The notes beneath the pieces are model-generated. The model was not told the DNA's origin. It worked only from the letters and a program-made list of their open reading frames with translations, and ran no database searches. DNA of 64,000 nt. Source: Aspidiotus rigidus (taxonomy: Eukaryota; Arthropoda; Insecta; Hemiptera; Diaspididae). This document shows positions 46,055-57,700 of this stretch, piece by piece. The DNA is taken from positions 4,340,001-4,404,000 of the forward strand of contig JAVHKY010000052.1 of NCBI GenBank assembly GCA_035079385.1, read 5' to 3'. Position 1 is the first letter of the stretch. Each line of letters starts with the position of its first letter. Both the position numbers and the translations under genes were made by a program.

Positions 46055-49000
46055 AAGTCAAGCACTTCGACGTTTCTATTCGCTGGAAAGAAAATTAAAC
46101 AAAAATGAACAATTAAAGGCCGACTACAGTGACAGCATTCATGATTTCATAAAACAAGGCATATGAAATTGAGTACTGACGACACAGTTTCACTATCTTA
46201 CTATATTCCTCATCATGTGGTAGTAAAAGAGGAGTTATCTAGTACAAAATATTGTATTGTATTTGATGCAAGTATGCCATCATCCATAGGCTTGTCGTTG
46301 AATGACTGTCTGATGATGGGACCTGTTGTACAGGCGGACTTATTTTCTATTCCAATTTGCTCGCGAATGTATTTAAATAGCTTTTTCCTACCGATATATG
46401 CCAAATGTACAGATAAATCGAAGTTGACTTAAGCGATATACCCTTTTTGCGGATCTTTTGGCGAGATAGTCCTGAAGAACCAGTTCAGACCTACGAATTG
46501 ACTGTTTTACATTTTGGTCTTGCCTCGTTTCCATTCCTTGCTACTCGTTGTTTAAAGGTACTTTCGGAAGTCGATGGAAATGAATTTGAAGAGGGAAAAT
46601 TTGGGCTCACGAAGGGATGTTACGTTGATAACATTTTTACAGGAGCTGATTCGTTGGATGAAGCAATCCAAATCCGTGACCAGGTTTCTTCTCTTCTCGA
46701 GAAAGGAAAATTTCAGCTTAAAAAGTGGTGCGCTAATCACCCGCCACGCGCCTCTTTTATTGGAGAAAATTCCTCCAGAAAATTTAGAAAAATCGTTTCC
46801 GGTATCTTTTAGCAACGAGCAATTGATAAAAACATTGGGATTGATTTGGAATCCTCAAAGGGACACATGTCAAATTTGGGTACACTTACGAGAACCAAAG
46901 GAAATTACAAAAAGAGAGATGTTATCGATTATTTCAACTATTTTCCATCCCTTTGGGCTTTTAGCTCGAGTGACTGTTTCTTTGAAAATCTACATGCAGT
47001 CTCTCTGGAAATTAAAAACCAAGTGGGACGATGTTCTCCCCGATGAGTATTTACAAATTTAAAGGAAATTTTCACTGGAGTTACCTTCGTTACAAAAAAT
47101 TGAAAATCAACGAAACGCCATTTGCGCTTTCTCTCCTTGTCGTATTGAAATTCACGGTTTCTCTGACGCAACAGAGCGCGTGCATACGGAGCAGCTATCT
47201 ACATACGATCTTTTTTACGATACCGGCGTGGAATGTCATCTATTATGTGCTAGGAAGAAGGTGGCTGGCTCCCTTGAAAAAACTCTCGATTGCCAGGTTA
47301 GAATTGTGTGGAGCCATTGTCTTGAATGACCTATACTTACACAGGTCAAGAACAGTCTTCCTTCAAACTCTAAGATTGATTTAGTTCGACTATGGTGCGA
47401 CAGTGAAATTGTTCTGTGTTGGCTCAGCTCTCCTCACACGCGATGGGTTCCGTTTATTGCAAATAGAGTTGAAAAAATTCAAAAAAAATCAGATGCTATA
47501 AACTGGGACTACATCGACACAAAAAATAATCCAGCAGATTTGCTATCTCGGGGGGTTGCGCCAACACTCTTACAAGAAAACATTCTTTGGTGGAAGGTGC
47601 CTGATTTTATTAGCTGTGACACTTCTCCCTTCTCCTTCGCTATTCAATTCCAATCTTCGTCAGTTTGCAACCTTTGAAGTACGTCATGCGCGAAAATATT
47701 TTACTTGTACGTTTGTGAAATTTAAGACATCTTATTTTGAAAGGTTCTCGTCGTATAGTGATATGATTCGAGTGACTGCTCGGGTTCTGAGATTTTATTG
47801 GAACTTTCATTGGTTTGGACCATTTGTGAAAGGACCCCTTGCTTCGTTCGATATGAAACAAGCAAGAACACTTCTAATGAAGTTAGTACAACAGGAACAC
47901 TTTCAAAATGAGATAAAAAACTTGAAAAAGGGAAAAAATATCGATAAACATAGTCGACTTGTAAGTCTTGACCCATTTCTTGATGCTAACGACGTACTAT
48001 GTGTAGACGGCAGACTGGAAAACGCCAATTTATCGTTCGAACAAAAGCACCCAATTTTTTTGCCAGAAAATCATGTCTTTACAGAATTACTAATAAGAAA
48101 TGAGCATCTTTGTAATTTACATAGTAAGGTCCAGGCTATGAAGTCAATTTTAAGACGGGATTTCTGGATTTTAAGATCAAACTCAACCATTTGACTGTCC
48201 ATTAAAAATTGTATAATTTGTACAAAACTGAAAGCAGATTCGATGGCACAAATAATAGGCTCTTTACCGAGGTATCGTGTTGTATCAGCACGACCATTCC
48301 CAACAGTAGGTGTAGACTACTCAGGTTCTCATGATTTATTGTACAAAGGAAGGCGGGGTCAACGACACGTTACCACCGAAGCTTATATTGCAATTTTTGT
48401 ATGTTTTGCCACAAAGTCCATCCATTTAGAACTTGTATCGAACTTGACTACTGAACACTTTCTCACCCCTTTTGATCGTTTCATAGGGAGACGAGGGCTT
48501 CCCAATGATGTGTGGTCAGACAACGGCACGAATTTTGCAGGCGCCAACAATGAACTTGGAAAATTATTGAATTTTTAGAAACAATTTCGAATCATATTGT
48601 GGAAAAAGGAATCTCTTAGCACTTCTCTCCTCCTCATGGTCCTTCCTTTGGAGGGCTATGGGAGGCAGGTGTAAAATCGGTTAAAAAATATTTGAATGCC
48701 GTTCTCGGGAACACACTTTTCACCTATGAACAAAACGAAACCTTGTTAATTCGCATTGAAGCATGCTTAAATTCGCGTCCGTCATTTGCCGAGTCCTCCA
48801 ATCCTAATGAAATCAATGCCATTATTACCCTCGGCCATTTCCTTATCGGTGGCCCTTTGACAGCGCTTCCTAATCCAGACTTATCTGAAGTACCACTTAA
48901 TCGATTGAAATATTGGCAACAAGAAGGTTCAGGAATTCTGGAAGCGCTGGAATCGGGAATATTTAAACACCTTGCAACAACGCACAAAGTGGAAGGTAGC

Positions 49001-49217
49001 CAAGGACGACATAAAAACAGATGATATAGTCGTCGTTATTGATAATAATTCTCCTCCTCTTCGATGGCCTTTAGCACGAGTGGAGAAGTTGCACCCCGGC
49101 CCTGACAACATTACACGTGTAGCAATAGTAAAAATGAGGTCAGGGGACGCAGACGAAAAGAATATGAAATTTCATGAATTTAAACGACCAATATCAAAAT
49201 TGGTTAAAATTGATTAA
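46055..49217 (+). pseudogene. BEL/Pao retrotransposon pol: RT, RNase H, integrase
   Basis: In order on the plus strand: RT start (RRFYSLERKLNKNEQL, 46060-46110), RT palm (YYIPHHVVVKEE, IVFDASMPSS, LNDCLMMGPVVQ, 46200-46340), the catalytic box as YVDNIF (46621-46640), the region preceding RNase H (IFHPFGLLARVTV, 46930-46990), RNase H remnant (HGFSDATER near 47152), integrase zinc-binding and core (VGVDYSG, WSDNGTNFAG, GGLWEAGVKS, 48310-48680) and the DUF5641-like C-terminus (VVVIDNNSPPLRWPLARVEK, 49020-49217). Many frameshifts and stops interrupt it, so it is dead. The protease is not detectable. Order and motifs are diagnostic of BEL/Pao. Confidence 0.8.
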
Positions 49218-49625
49218 CTTCAAGGCACTGACGTCCAATTATTTTATTATACAAAATTATATCACCGTCGTCTTCATCGGGGTGAAACAATACTACAAAG
49301 AGTAAAGAACTACTTAATACTAAGTCAAATGCAGAGCCAGCGCCAGCAACGACGAAACGAAAAAACAAAACAAAACTCATTCTTTCTGGTGACGCAAATA
49401 AAAAAAATGCAGGATACATTGACTGTTAGTGCCGACAGTTTAAAAAGAGGGATAAAATTATAATTTGTCGTTTGTGGACCTGCATCATTTAAGGAGTGCA
49501 GTACAAGAATATGATTTTCAAAATAAACGGAGCCTTTGACTGAGTTACATCATATATTGCTATTTTATTGTGTGTATTTTGTAGTTTCCATTGCAGATGC
49601 TCGAAAATTTTCCTTCTCTCACCCG

Positions 49626-49803
49626 CAAGGGAGGAGTATGTTAAAGGCTAGCATGAAACGTACATAGAATTGATTACTCATATGATGAACTGTGTCATGA
49701 GTCGTTCATGAGTCAGGATGTGTCATCCTAACTCGTTGTATACTGCACCGTCTAACTCCATAAAGAAGTTAGTCACGCGTTGTCACGTGAACAGTTGCTG
49801 TTT
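49626..49803 (+). repeat. polypurine tract and truncated 3' LTR of the BEL/Pao element
   Basis: AAGGGAGGAGTA (49626-49638) directly precedes TGTTAAAGGCTAGC, the form of a polypurine tract followed by a TGTT LTR start. The LTR ends abruptly where the R1-like LINE begins at about 49804. Confidence 0.55.
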
Positions 49804-52215
49804 AGATGACTGATATGGTTGTCTACAGTTGCTATTTCTTTCCAAATCGGCCCTTCCCGGTGTATGAGGACTCCCTAGACGAATTGGAAGGAAACTTTTC
49901 CAGAAGGCGAGGTGAGAAATTGATTATGGCTGGCGACTTCAATGCCTGGTCAAAAGAATGGCATTCTGGCCGAACTGACCACCGTGGACATGCCTTGGGG
50001 GAGTGGATTGCCTGCAGTGGACTGGAAATGGTCAACATGGGTAACATTCCAACCCGACTGCATCAATGTTATGGGTCCATTATTGATGTCACCTTTGCCT
50101 CAGAGAACCTAACCCGGAGAATAGAAGGCTGGGCAGTACTGGATCGAGAGCTTCTCAGGAGCGAACATCGGTATATCAACTTTTCCATCCAACGGGAAGT
50201 TGAGGTCGCTGCTCCACAAAAGCTGGCAAGAAAATTCGGCCGTCAGGAAGCTGAACAGCGACCGTTCAGAGCTGGCTACCTCGATCTCACTTGGGATTAA
50301 GGACAAGAACAAGAAGAAAAGGCCAAGGTCGCAGCAGAGAAGCGATGTAGCCATACCAGGCAAGGTCCACCAAAGAAGAGGAGAGCCGTTTACTGGTGGA
50401 CTAAAAATATTGCCGAGTTAAAGAAAGAGTGCAACCATTAGCGTGAGATATACCAGCGTAGTAGAGGGTTGGAAGGGATGCGAGTGGTTGCATCTGAATA
50501 CTAGCTGGCTTGTAAGAGGCTGACGAAAGCTATAAGAGACAACAACAGTGCTGCATGGAAGGAGCTGTGCGAAATGGCGGAGGTGGACTCGTTTATCGAG
50601 CCCTACAAGATAATGCTAAAGGGCCTTCCAGCAATGAGCCGAATGGAGCCGGATGTTGTGGGGCAAATCACTAATGGCTCGTTCCCACAGCAGCCACCAC
50701 CAATGGTAACGTTGCCGATAGTAGAGGAGGATGGTATATCCCTCCTAGGTACCGAGGGAGGTGGATTCAGCAGTCAATAGACTGCGGGGTAACTATTGGA
50801 AGGCTCCATGCCCTTATGAGATTCCATATCCAGTCTCGAGCGCCATACATCCAGTTGACCCAGCACTGCTTGTTGATACATTCAATGCGGCAGTTACTGA
50901 GGGACTGTTCCCTGTGCGTTAGAAGAAAGCCAGGCTAGCGTTGATCGATAAGAAGGATAAACCACCTGGCCTTCCATACTCTTGTCGACCACTGTATCTG
51001 TTGGACAATGTTGGGAAACTTCTGGAGAGAGTGACAGCCAATCGACTTTCTGAAGGAAAGAGATATAACCTCTAGTAGTGTTTAGGGATTTCCAAAGTGG
51101 ACGCTGTACATCAGATGCTGGGATTCGGCTGAAGAGGATAGCCGAGTCAGCAATTGCTACGCGTCAGTTTTTCGCATCTTTCAACTTCGACATAAGAAAT
51201 GCGTTCAACTCGATTCTATGAAAGAAGATATTGCCCTCGCGGACGCAGAAGTGGCCGCATACCTACTCAGGATGATCAGCAGCTATCTTAGATGCCGTGA
51301 AATCCAAGCAGAGACGTCTGCTGGTACAGTAAAGCGCCCAGTTACTTGTGGGGTGCTGCAGGGGTTGGTCCTCGGGTTGCCGTTGTGGTGTGCTGCATTG
51401 AACAGGATATTTAAGGTAAAGCTGCCCTCGGGTGTTGAGCTTATCTGATGCGCGGATGACACGCTGGCGATATACCTTGCCGAAACAACTATAGCGGTGG
51501 AGAGCAGGATAAACCGTAGAGGTATTGATGCGTTGGATTGAGTAGTTGGTAAGACGGAGGCCATTTTATTCACGATCCGTCGGAAGTTCAGTCCTCCCTT
51601 CTTTTGCCTGTAGGGTGTGGAAACTTATGAAGTATCTAGGCATCTGGTTTAACTCAACACTGAGCTTCAGGCACCATTTCCTGATGACTGCGGAAAAGGG
51701 AGGCAGGATACTGCATACCTAAGCCACCTAATGAAGAACCTAGGAGAACTGAGAGTAGCAAGAAAAAGGATCTGATGAGCACTGCCTTGTCAATCCCTCT
51801 ATATGGTGCCCCAGTATTGGCCGACTCGATGAAGGTAACACACACAAGAAGAGAGATGGTAAAGATCCAACAAAGAGCTGCGCTGAGGTGTATCAGTGCC
51901 TACCACATTGTCTCGATGGAGACTTTTTGCGTATTAGCACGTTCACCACCAATCGAGCTCCTTCAAAGCAAAAAAGAAGACGACAACCTATCGAGAGGCT
52001 TCACAGGTTAAGCAGGAGGCCAGACGCTTCTTGCTAGCAAAATTGAAAGGAGCAATTGCCCAGAGTGAGCTGGGTACTTGGAAAACCCGTCTGTTGATAC
52101 GCAACCTTGATGAGTGAGTGGATAAACCGAGTCCATTGTTAGCTGAACTTTCATCCGACGCAGGTGTTAAGCGATCATGGCTTTTTCAACGACTACCTTC
52201 ACGAGAAGTTAAGGA
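49804..52215 (+). pseudogene. R1-like non-LTR retrotransposon, ORF2 remnant
   Basis: An apurinic-type endonuclease domain comes first (LIMAGDFNAWSKEWHSGRTD, then GHALGEWIA and IDVTFASENL, SEHRYI; 49915-50200). Degraded RT follows: a basic spacer to 50420, FNFDIRNAFNSI (about 51180), VTCGVLQGLVLGLPLW (51340-51390, the PQGSVLGP block), CADDTLAI-like sequence (51450-51475) and the RT thumb region (LSIPLYGAPVLADS near 51790). The endonuclease with AGDFNAW and the SEHRYI motif fit the R1 clade. The 5' end is truncated at the BEL LTR; multiple stops and frameshifts are present. Confidence 0.75.
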
Positions 52216-52250
52216 AATTCGGTTGTTCATTTTTACGGCTTTAATTGTAA

Positions 52251-52483
52251 GAAGAAACGAAAATAAACGAAATAAATTCCGAATTTTATATTCACAAACC
52301 GCATAAATTGTACAATTGTGCAAGCACTTTCGACACCAGGCCATTTACGAGCGGTATAAAACTTGTTTTTTATACGCCTCGTAAATGACCTGGTGTCGAA
52401 AGCGATCGCGCAATTATATAATTAATGCGGTTTGTAAATATACGTAAAACTCGGAATTTATTTTCGTTTATTTTCGTTTCTTC
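52251..52483. repeat. hairpin element, about 110-bp arms
   Basis: GAAGAAACGAAAATAAACGA ... GAGCGGTATAAAA (52251-52361) is repeated inverted at 52369-52483 around a loop of about 7 bp. The stem includes GACACCAGG/CCTGGTGTC. It is non-coding and lies just after the R1 remnant. It may be a fold-back MITE. Confidence 0.75.
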
Positions 52484-52639
52484 TCAAGTCAAGGAAAGTT
52501 GAGCAGTCATAGTGTTCGCACTGCAACCAAGGTTAGCCTACCCAAATAAGGTACGTAATAGACTAGTTTTACATAATATTTAATTTAATTCGCATCATTT
52601 TTGCTAAGGAGCTACGTCCATGTCAGGGGTTAGAGGGGT

Positions 52640-52645
52640 GAATAT

Positions 52646-52680
<35 letters not shown>

Positions 52681-53640
52681 TATTAGAGTGCCCTCCAACA
52701 GCCGATCGGCCAATGACAGGAGGGCACCCTACAAACGAAAAAAAAAAAAAAAAAAAAAAAAAAACAAACAAAATCCAAAATTCAAAAAAAAAACAAAAAA
52801 AAGAAACAATAATGATAATATGTCCACCGCTAGCTCCCCCAACCCCTGCCACAAACCGATTTTTTCAAAGAATAAACAAAATAAATAAGGAAATTGATTA
52901 ATTAATTAATAATAGATGCAGTAATAATAATTACAGACAAATGGAGGCCATTTGATCATAGGGGTGCGGAAAAGACGGACTGAAAGATTTATGATACAAA
53001 AAAAAGAGAAAAAAAAAAAAAGAAAAAAGGTAGATGAAAAATGAACGAATAAGGTATGGGCAAACATTATCAATTTGTTTCAAAGGTCATGAAGACTGTC
53101 GTCACCTTGCTACCTAACATTTTTCTACTGTAAAAAAATATATCAATTTAGCGGTCTTCTTTAACAACACGGTTCAAGGGAGACAGGGCACGAAGCAGTG
53201 GACCAGACGCGAATCGCTGCGTTCTGTGCTGAGGAATCTACTCATTCTAGACGGAGCGAGGAAATTTATCTTACTTACTAAGAACGACGATTCAGTTTTT
53301 CCACACAGGATATCCCTCACTATCATTATTAAACCAAATTCCCTCCTCACTTTTAGAGTAGTTGACTCGTAACCCAGGACCAATTCCGAATAAGTAATTA
53401 AGGTATCGTAATATCCAAAATTTCTAAAATAGAGATAATTATCTTGTGAACATTTTTTGAATACGTTCAATTTTTTTCAACTTCCAATTACCTACTGGAC
53501 TCCATATCACACTCGCACTATCCAGGTGCGATCGTACGAGCACTAGGCACAGTAAGCGGAGAACAGATATGTTGACAAAAGATTTGGTTTGTCTCATAAT
53601 GATTCCCAGGAGGTTAATTCTCAAAAAAAATCCAAAACTC
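52640..53640 (-). pseudogene. jockey/CR1-like LINE 3' end with AAAT tail
   Basis: The minus strand reads the C-terminal end of an RT ORF (LRLLCLVLVRSHLDSASVIW, 53520-53560; KIERIQKMFTR; then, after a frameshift, STTLKVRREFGLIMIVRDIL near 53330). It is followed by a long A/T-rich 3' region with poly-T/poly-A runs (52740-52765, 53000-53025), GGAGGGCACTCTAATAT, and a tail of about ten AAAT units (52642-52682). The tail marks the 3' terminus. The 5' end is truncated near 53640. Confidence 0.65.
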
Positions 53641-54070
53641 AGTTATCATATGCAATATATGACAAATAATACTTATATCACAGAACCTTCTTATGTCTAT
53701 AGTGGACCATTAGTTGAGCAATATTTCCAGATATAGATATGGTTACCCCCACCCTTAACGACCAGTAAGTACCACTTAAACGTCACAAAAATTCCTAGGC
53801 CGTGGTCGGTTACTATTTGTATTTTTTCTTCTTCCAAACTCAAAATAGATGTAAAAAGGTATTTTGGGAGAGAGGAAACAATAATATGAATGTCTTGAGA
53901 AGATATTTTGGCTCACATTAACATTGTGAAAAGCACCCAACATGTTTTAATCGCATAGAGGTTTAATCGATAGATACATGAAACAAAAAAAATAATACTT
54001 TGGTCACAATTTGAACATCATAATTCACGAACTAGTAGGGTCCCAAGTGCACAAAAAAACCCGTCCGCTC
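53641..54070. other. spacer, no gene
   Basis: AT-rich; nothing recognised. It ends at the left border of the Academ-like element. Confidence 0.4.
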
Positions 54071-54525
54071 GATGTGGCTGTTAAAAGCAATTTTATGATC
54101 GATTATTGTTCTACACACTCCGACGAATAAATTTAGCCTGTATGTCCATTTTTCCTTGTCCCCGTTTTCCGAGGTTCCACCCCCCAAATCATGAAACCCC
54201 TTCTATCTCTAAAAGTATTGACTTTTTTGAAAAAGTTTTCAGGTAAAAGTTGTTCATTCATATCTCCTCTTCAAATTTGCCTATTATTAAAATTTAATTT
54301 GGAGCAGCCTTTCTTTACGCCTCAAATCAAAAAAATGTGTTCAAAAAAATATTAAAATCACGTTTTTTGCATTTTTCATGAAAAATTTCAGACATAGAAC
54401 AAAATTGATAAGAACAAAAAGTTCTTAGAATTTAATTTCCTTCCGAACAAGCTATATCATGACTACATCCCCTCTCCCCTTTCAATTTGTTGGATCCACC
54501 CCCCTACTCATTACGAATTAGGTTC
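54071..54525 (+). repeat. left terminal inverted repeat of the Academ-like element
   Basis: About 450 bp, including a CCCCCCAAATCATGAAACCC segment and CATGAAAAATGCAAAAAACG when read inverted. Its partner is 59651-60088. Confidence 0.85.
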
Positions 54526-54756
54526 ATGCAACGAACCTATTGTTTTCGTTTTTGCAATAGAAAAGGAAAATGACTAAAACAGCCACGTATTTGCGCACAC
54601 GCGTGCTCCAAGACAAGTTCTAACCTGCGTGTACTCGTGACAAATCTTCAGCGCGGTTTCTGTGATTTTTATATGACGTTTTATTCCATTGAGTGCGAAT
54701 GTGAATGCAATTTTGAAATGCAATTACTATTTCTGTTCGATTATTGAGACTCAATT

Positions 54757-57700
54757 ATGGCAAGTAAATGTGTCATTTGTTTATCGGCTTTATCGCGAAA
54801 GCAAAATTCCGTATTTTCGCGGACACTCGAAAAATATACGCGCATTTGTGAGAAAGTTTCTGAGAGATCGAAGTACGGTGAAGTCTACCATGAGCTAATT
54901 TCGTCGACTAGCGCGAATATCAACTTATCCTTGTACGGGTACCAATCCTGCTATTTTACCTTGGTGAGCGAAGAAAAAATAATTAACTAAAAAATAAATT
55001 TGAAAATCCGAGTTTGAGTTCAAGTGATGCGAAGAAAAGAAGGGGACGGCCTTCGTTGTCCTCTTCCGAGAATATATTTGGAAATCCAAAATGTAAAAGG
55101 CAGAGTCTTTTTGATAGTAAGAAGTGTGTTCTTTGTCAAGATGATAAAGATGAGGCCGTTCATGAGGTACAAATTCGTGCTATGGTAAAAAGTTGCGCGA
55201 TATTGGTTCGACTACCACGAATAATTCGTTGAAAGTTCGACTAAGCGATATTATTGCTTCTGAGGATGATCTAATCGCTGTAGCCCTAGAAATCAAGTAT
55301 CATCGGTCCTGTTTAGTAATCGCTAAAAGAGAAATTTCCAAAGAGTCCTCTTTTCAGAGTGACTATCAGAAGTTCCTCTTGAAAGCTTCAGATTTTGAAG
55401 TTATTGAATCGGTTCGACAAAGTTTATTCGTGAATAAGTAATTGTGTTTTAGATATGAATGAAACTAATCATACGTATCTTGAAATTTTGAAAAATAATG
55501 GCTGCAATTTGTTCCAAAGTTCTGATCAAAAGAAACATCTGAAAAAAATACTATTGTTCAATGTTCCTGATATAGAATTTCACGAGAATACTTGTACCAA
55601 TAAACCGGAACTTGTGACATCAAGAAAAACAAAAGATATTGCTGTTAATGATTTTTTGCAAAAATCAGAAGATTATGCCATACTCTTAAAAGCAGCTATG
55701 ATTTTGCGTCGTACCATCTTCGATAGTTCGTGTTCAAAGTGGTCTTTAGACAGAAGCTCTGACAATTTTGAAATCCCTTTTTTATTGCAAAAATTTTGTA
55801 ACCTTCTCATTTGGGTCCAAACAAGTTCAACACGAAAAATTTGATCATGTGGATGACATTATGAGTACAATTTTAAGTCAATATATCGTAAATTGTGTGA
55901 AAAAGGACACTCAAATTCGAAGATCTTTGTGTAGTGATTTTTCGAGAGACTATTATAAGAGAGAAACGCCTCTGTCGGTTGGTTTAGCATTAAAAATACA
56001 TGCAGAAACTCGATCGAAAAAAGTTCTGAATGATTTGGATAGTATTAATTTAACTTGCATTTACAAGAAAGTTCTGAAAATTGAAACACAGCTAGCTAGT
56101 GAAATTAAGCGTAGAGGCACTGAAACTAATAATATTTGCCTACCAGTTTGTATTCAACCAGGAGAGTTTATATGGTTTGCCGCAGACGATATTGATTTCT
56201 TAGAAAATACACCGAGTGGATCAGATACTTTACATGGAACAGTTCTCGCAGCATTTCAAAACAAAAACAACTCTAGTCCCACATCAACTTTTGAAAGTAT
56301 ACCTATACCTCGTGACTGTAAAAGTTACTCCTCGGACACTACGATGACAATCGATGTATTGAATTGTAATAAGCCTAGCTTTTTGCCAATCAAGTTACCC
56401 TTCCCGGTAGATGATGTGAAAGCTGAGAAGGAGACAAAAAAATTCGTTCTAACTGATCTTCTTTGGACTTTAACTTCACTTTCGAAAGAAAAAATGATAT
56501 TCGGTACTTGGTCTGCTTTCCACTCAACGTTGAGCCGCTCCAGTCCTCTCACCAGCGTGTCTTTAATTGCTCCAATTTTGAGGCACCCACCCACAAATTA
56601 TGATGTATTATTCACTACCATAATGCGCGGAAAAACCATGAATGACATGATTAATCCCGACAGTTTGACTTGACCGTGATATCATTTGATATGCAGTTGT
56701 ATGATATGGCAATGCGTTTATGGGTTGCTCAGGAAGATATTAAGAAGGATTTTTTTTTCAGACCTGGCGAATTACATGTGGTGTTTTGGGCTCTTTCTGC
56801 TCTGGGTAGCTACATAGAATGTAGCGGAGTTGACCAAGCGTGGATAGAAGCAGGATTATATTCGTCGAGAATTGTTGGCCAAATACTAGATGGGAAGAAC
56901 ATGTACCGCTGTTTAGAGGCCCATTTCATCACTTTTATGACTTTCTATTGGTTGTTTTTGGATAGTTTTCCGAGTGATTCTTTTATCTTTAGTATATTTT
57001 CAGATATAAATTCATTTTTATTCGAAAATGATGAAGACGGAAAAGAAAGATTCCAAAATTTTATAGAAAATAAAGCGGAAAAATTAGACGATCTTTTTGA
57101 CAAAATATTTTCATCTAATTCAGAAAATAAAGAATTTCCAACTGGGCGATTCATTTTGAATTATATGAAACAGTTTTTAATTTTACTTCAATTCATTATA
57201 AAGCCACGAGAATTAATAATTTTTCATTGCATTTAATGACCACCGAGCTGCTATGTAAATATTTTTTTGCACACGATTATTTGAATTATAGTCGATTACT
57301 ACCACGAAAAACGTCGAAAAAAATAATCCGTCCTTGTGGAATGCTTTTTGTGATGGAAAATTTGGCATAACTAAGAATTCTGTTCCGTTCACTACTATTG
57401 GCTGTGACCATGCCCTCGAGCATGAAAATAGAAAATTGAAAGTGCAAGGTGGTATAGTAGGTATTACACAAGATATCAAAGCATTAGATCGATTTTTTTT
57501 TATAGCTCCTTAAATGCTGAATATATAACCGAAAGATTTGAAAAATATTTGTTGTCATCGAATAGTCGAAACTCGGAATCAATTCATCATGAAAAAACTG
57601 GTGGAAAGTTGAAACGAATTTTGAAGCAAGCTTCAAATTTGTACAAAGTCTTGAAGATGCACGGTAATCCTTTTGAAAATCAGTCAGAGGATGAGAACTC

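Noticed and set aside
52620..52901. Lysine-rich and phenylalanine-rich ORFs near 52.7 kb
   Set aside because: Translations of poly-A/poly-T and AAAT repeats in the LINE 3' region.
40020..54545. Similar short motifs of the type AGGTTYRTGCA...AACCTATT at 40030, 41143 and 54531
   Set aside because: Short self-complementary sequences in AT-rich DNA; context does not match between sites, so chance or a very old repeat.
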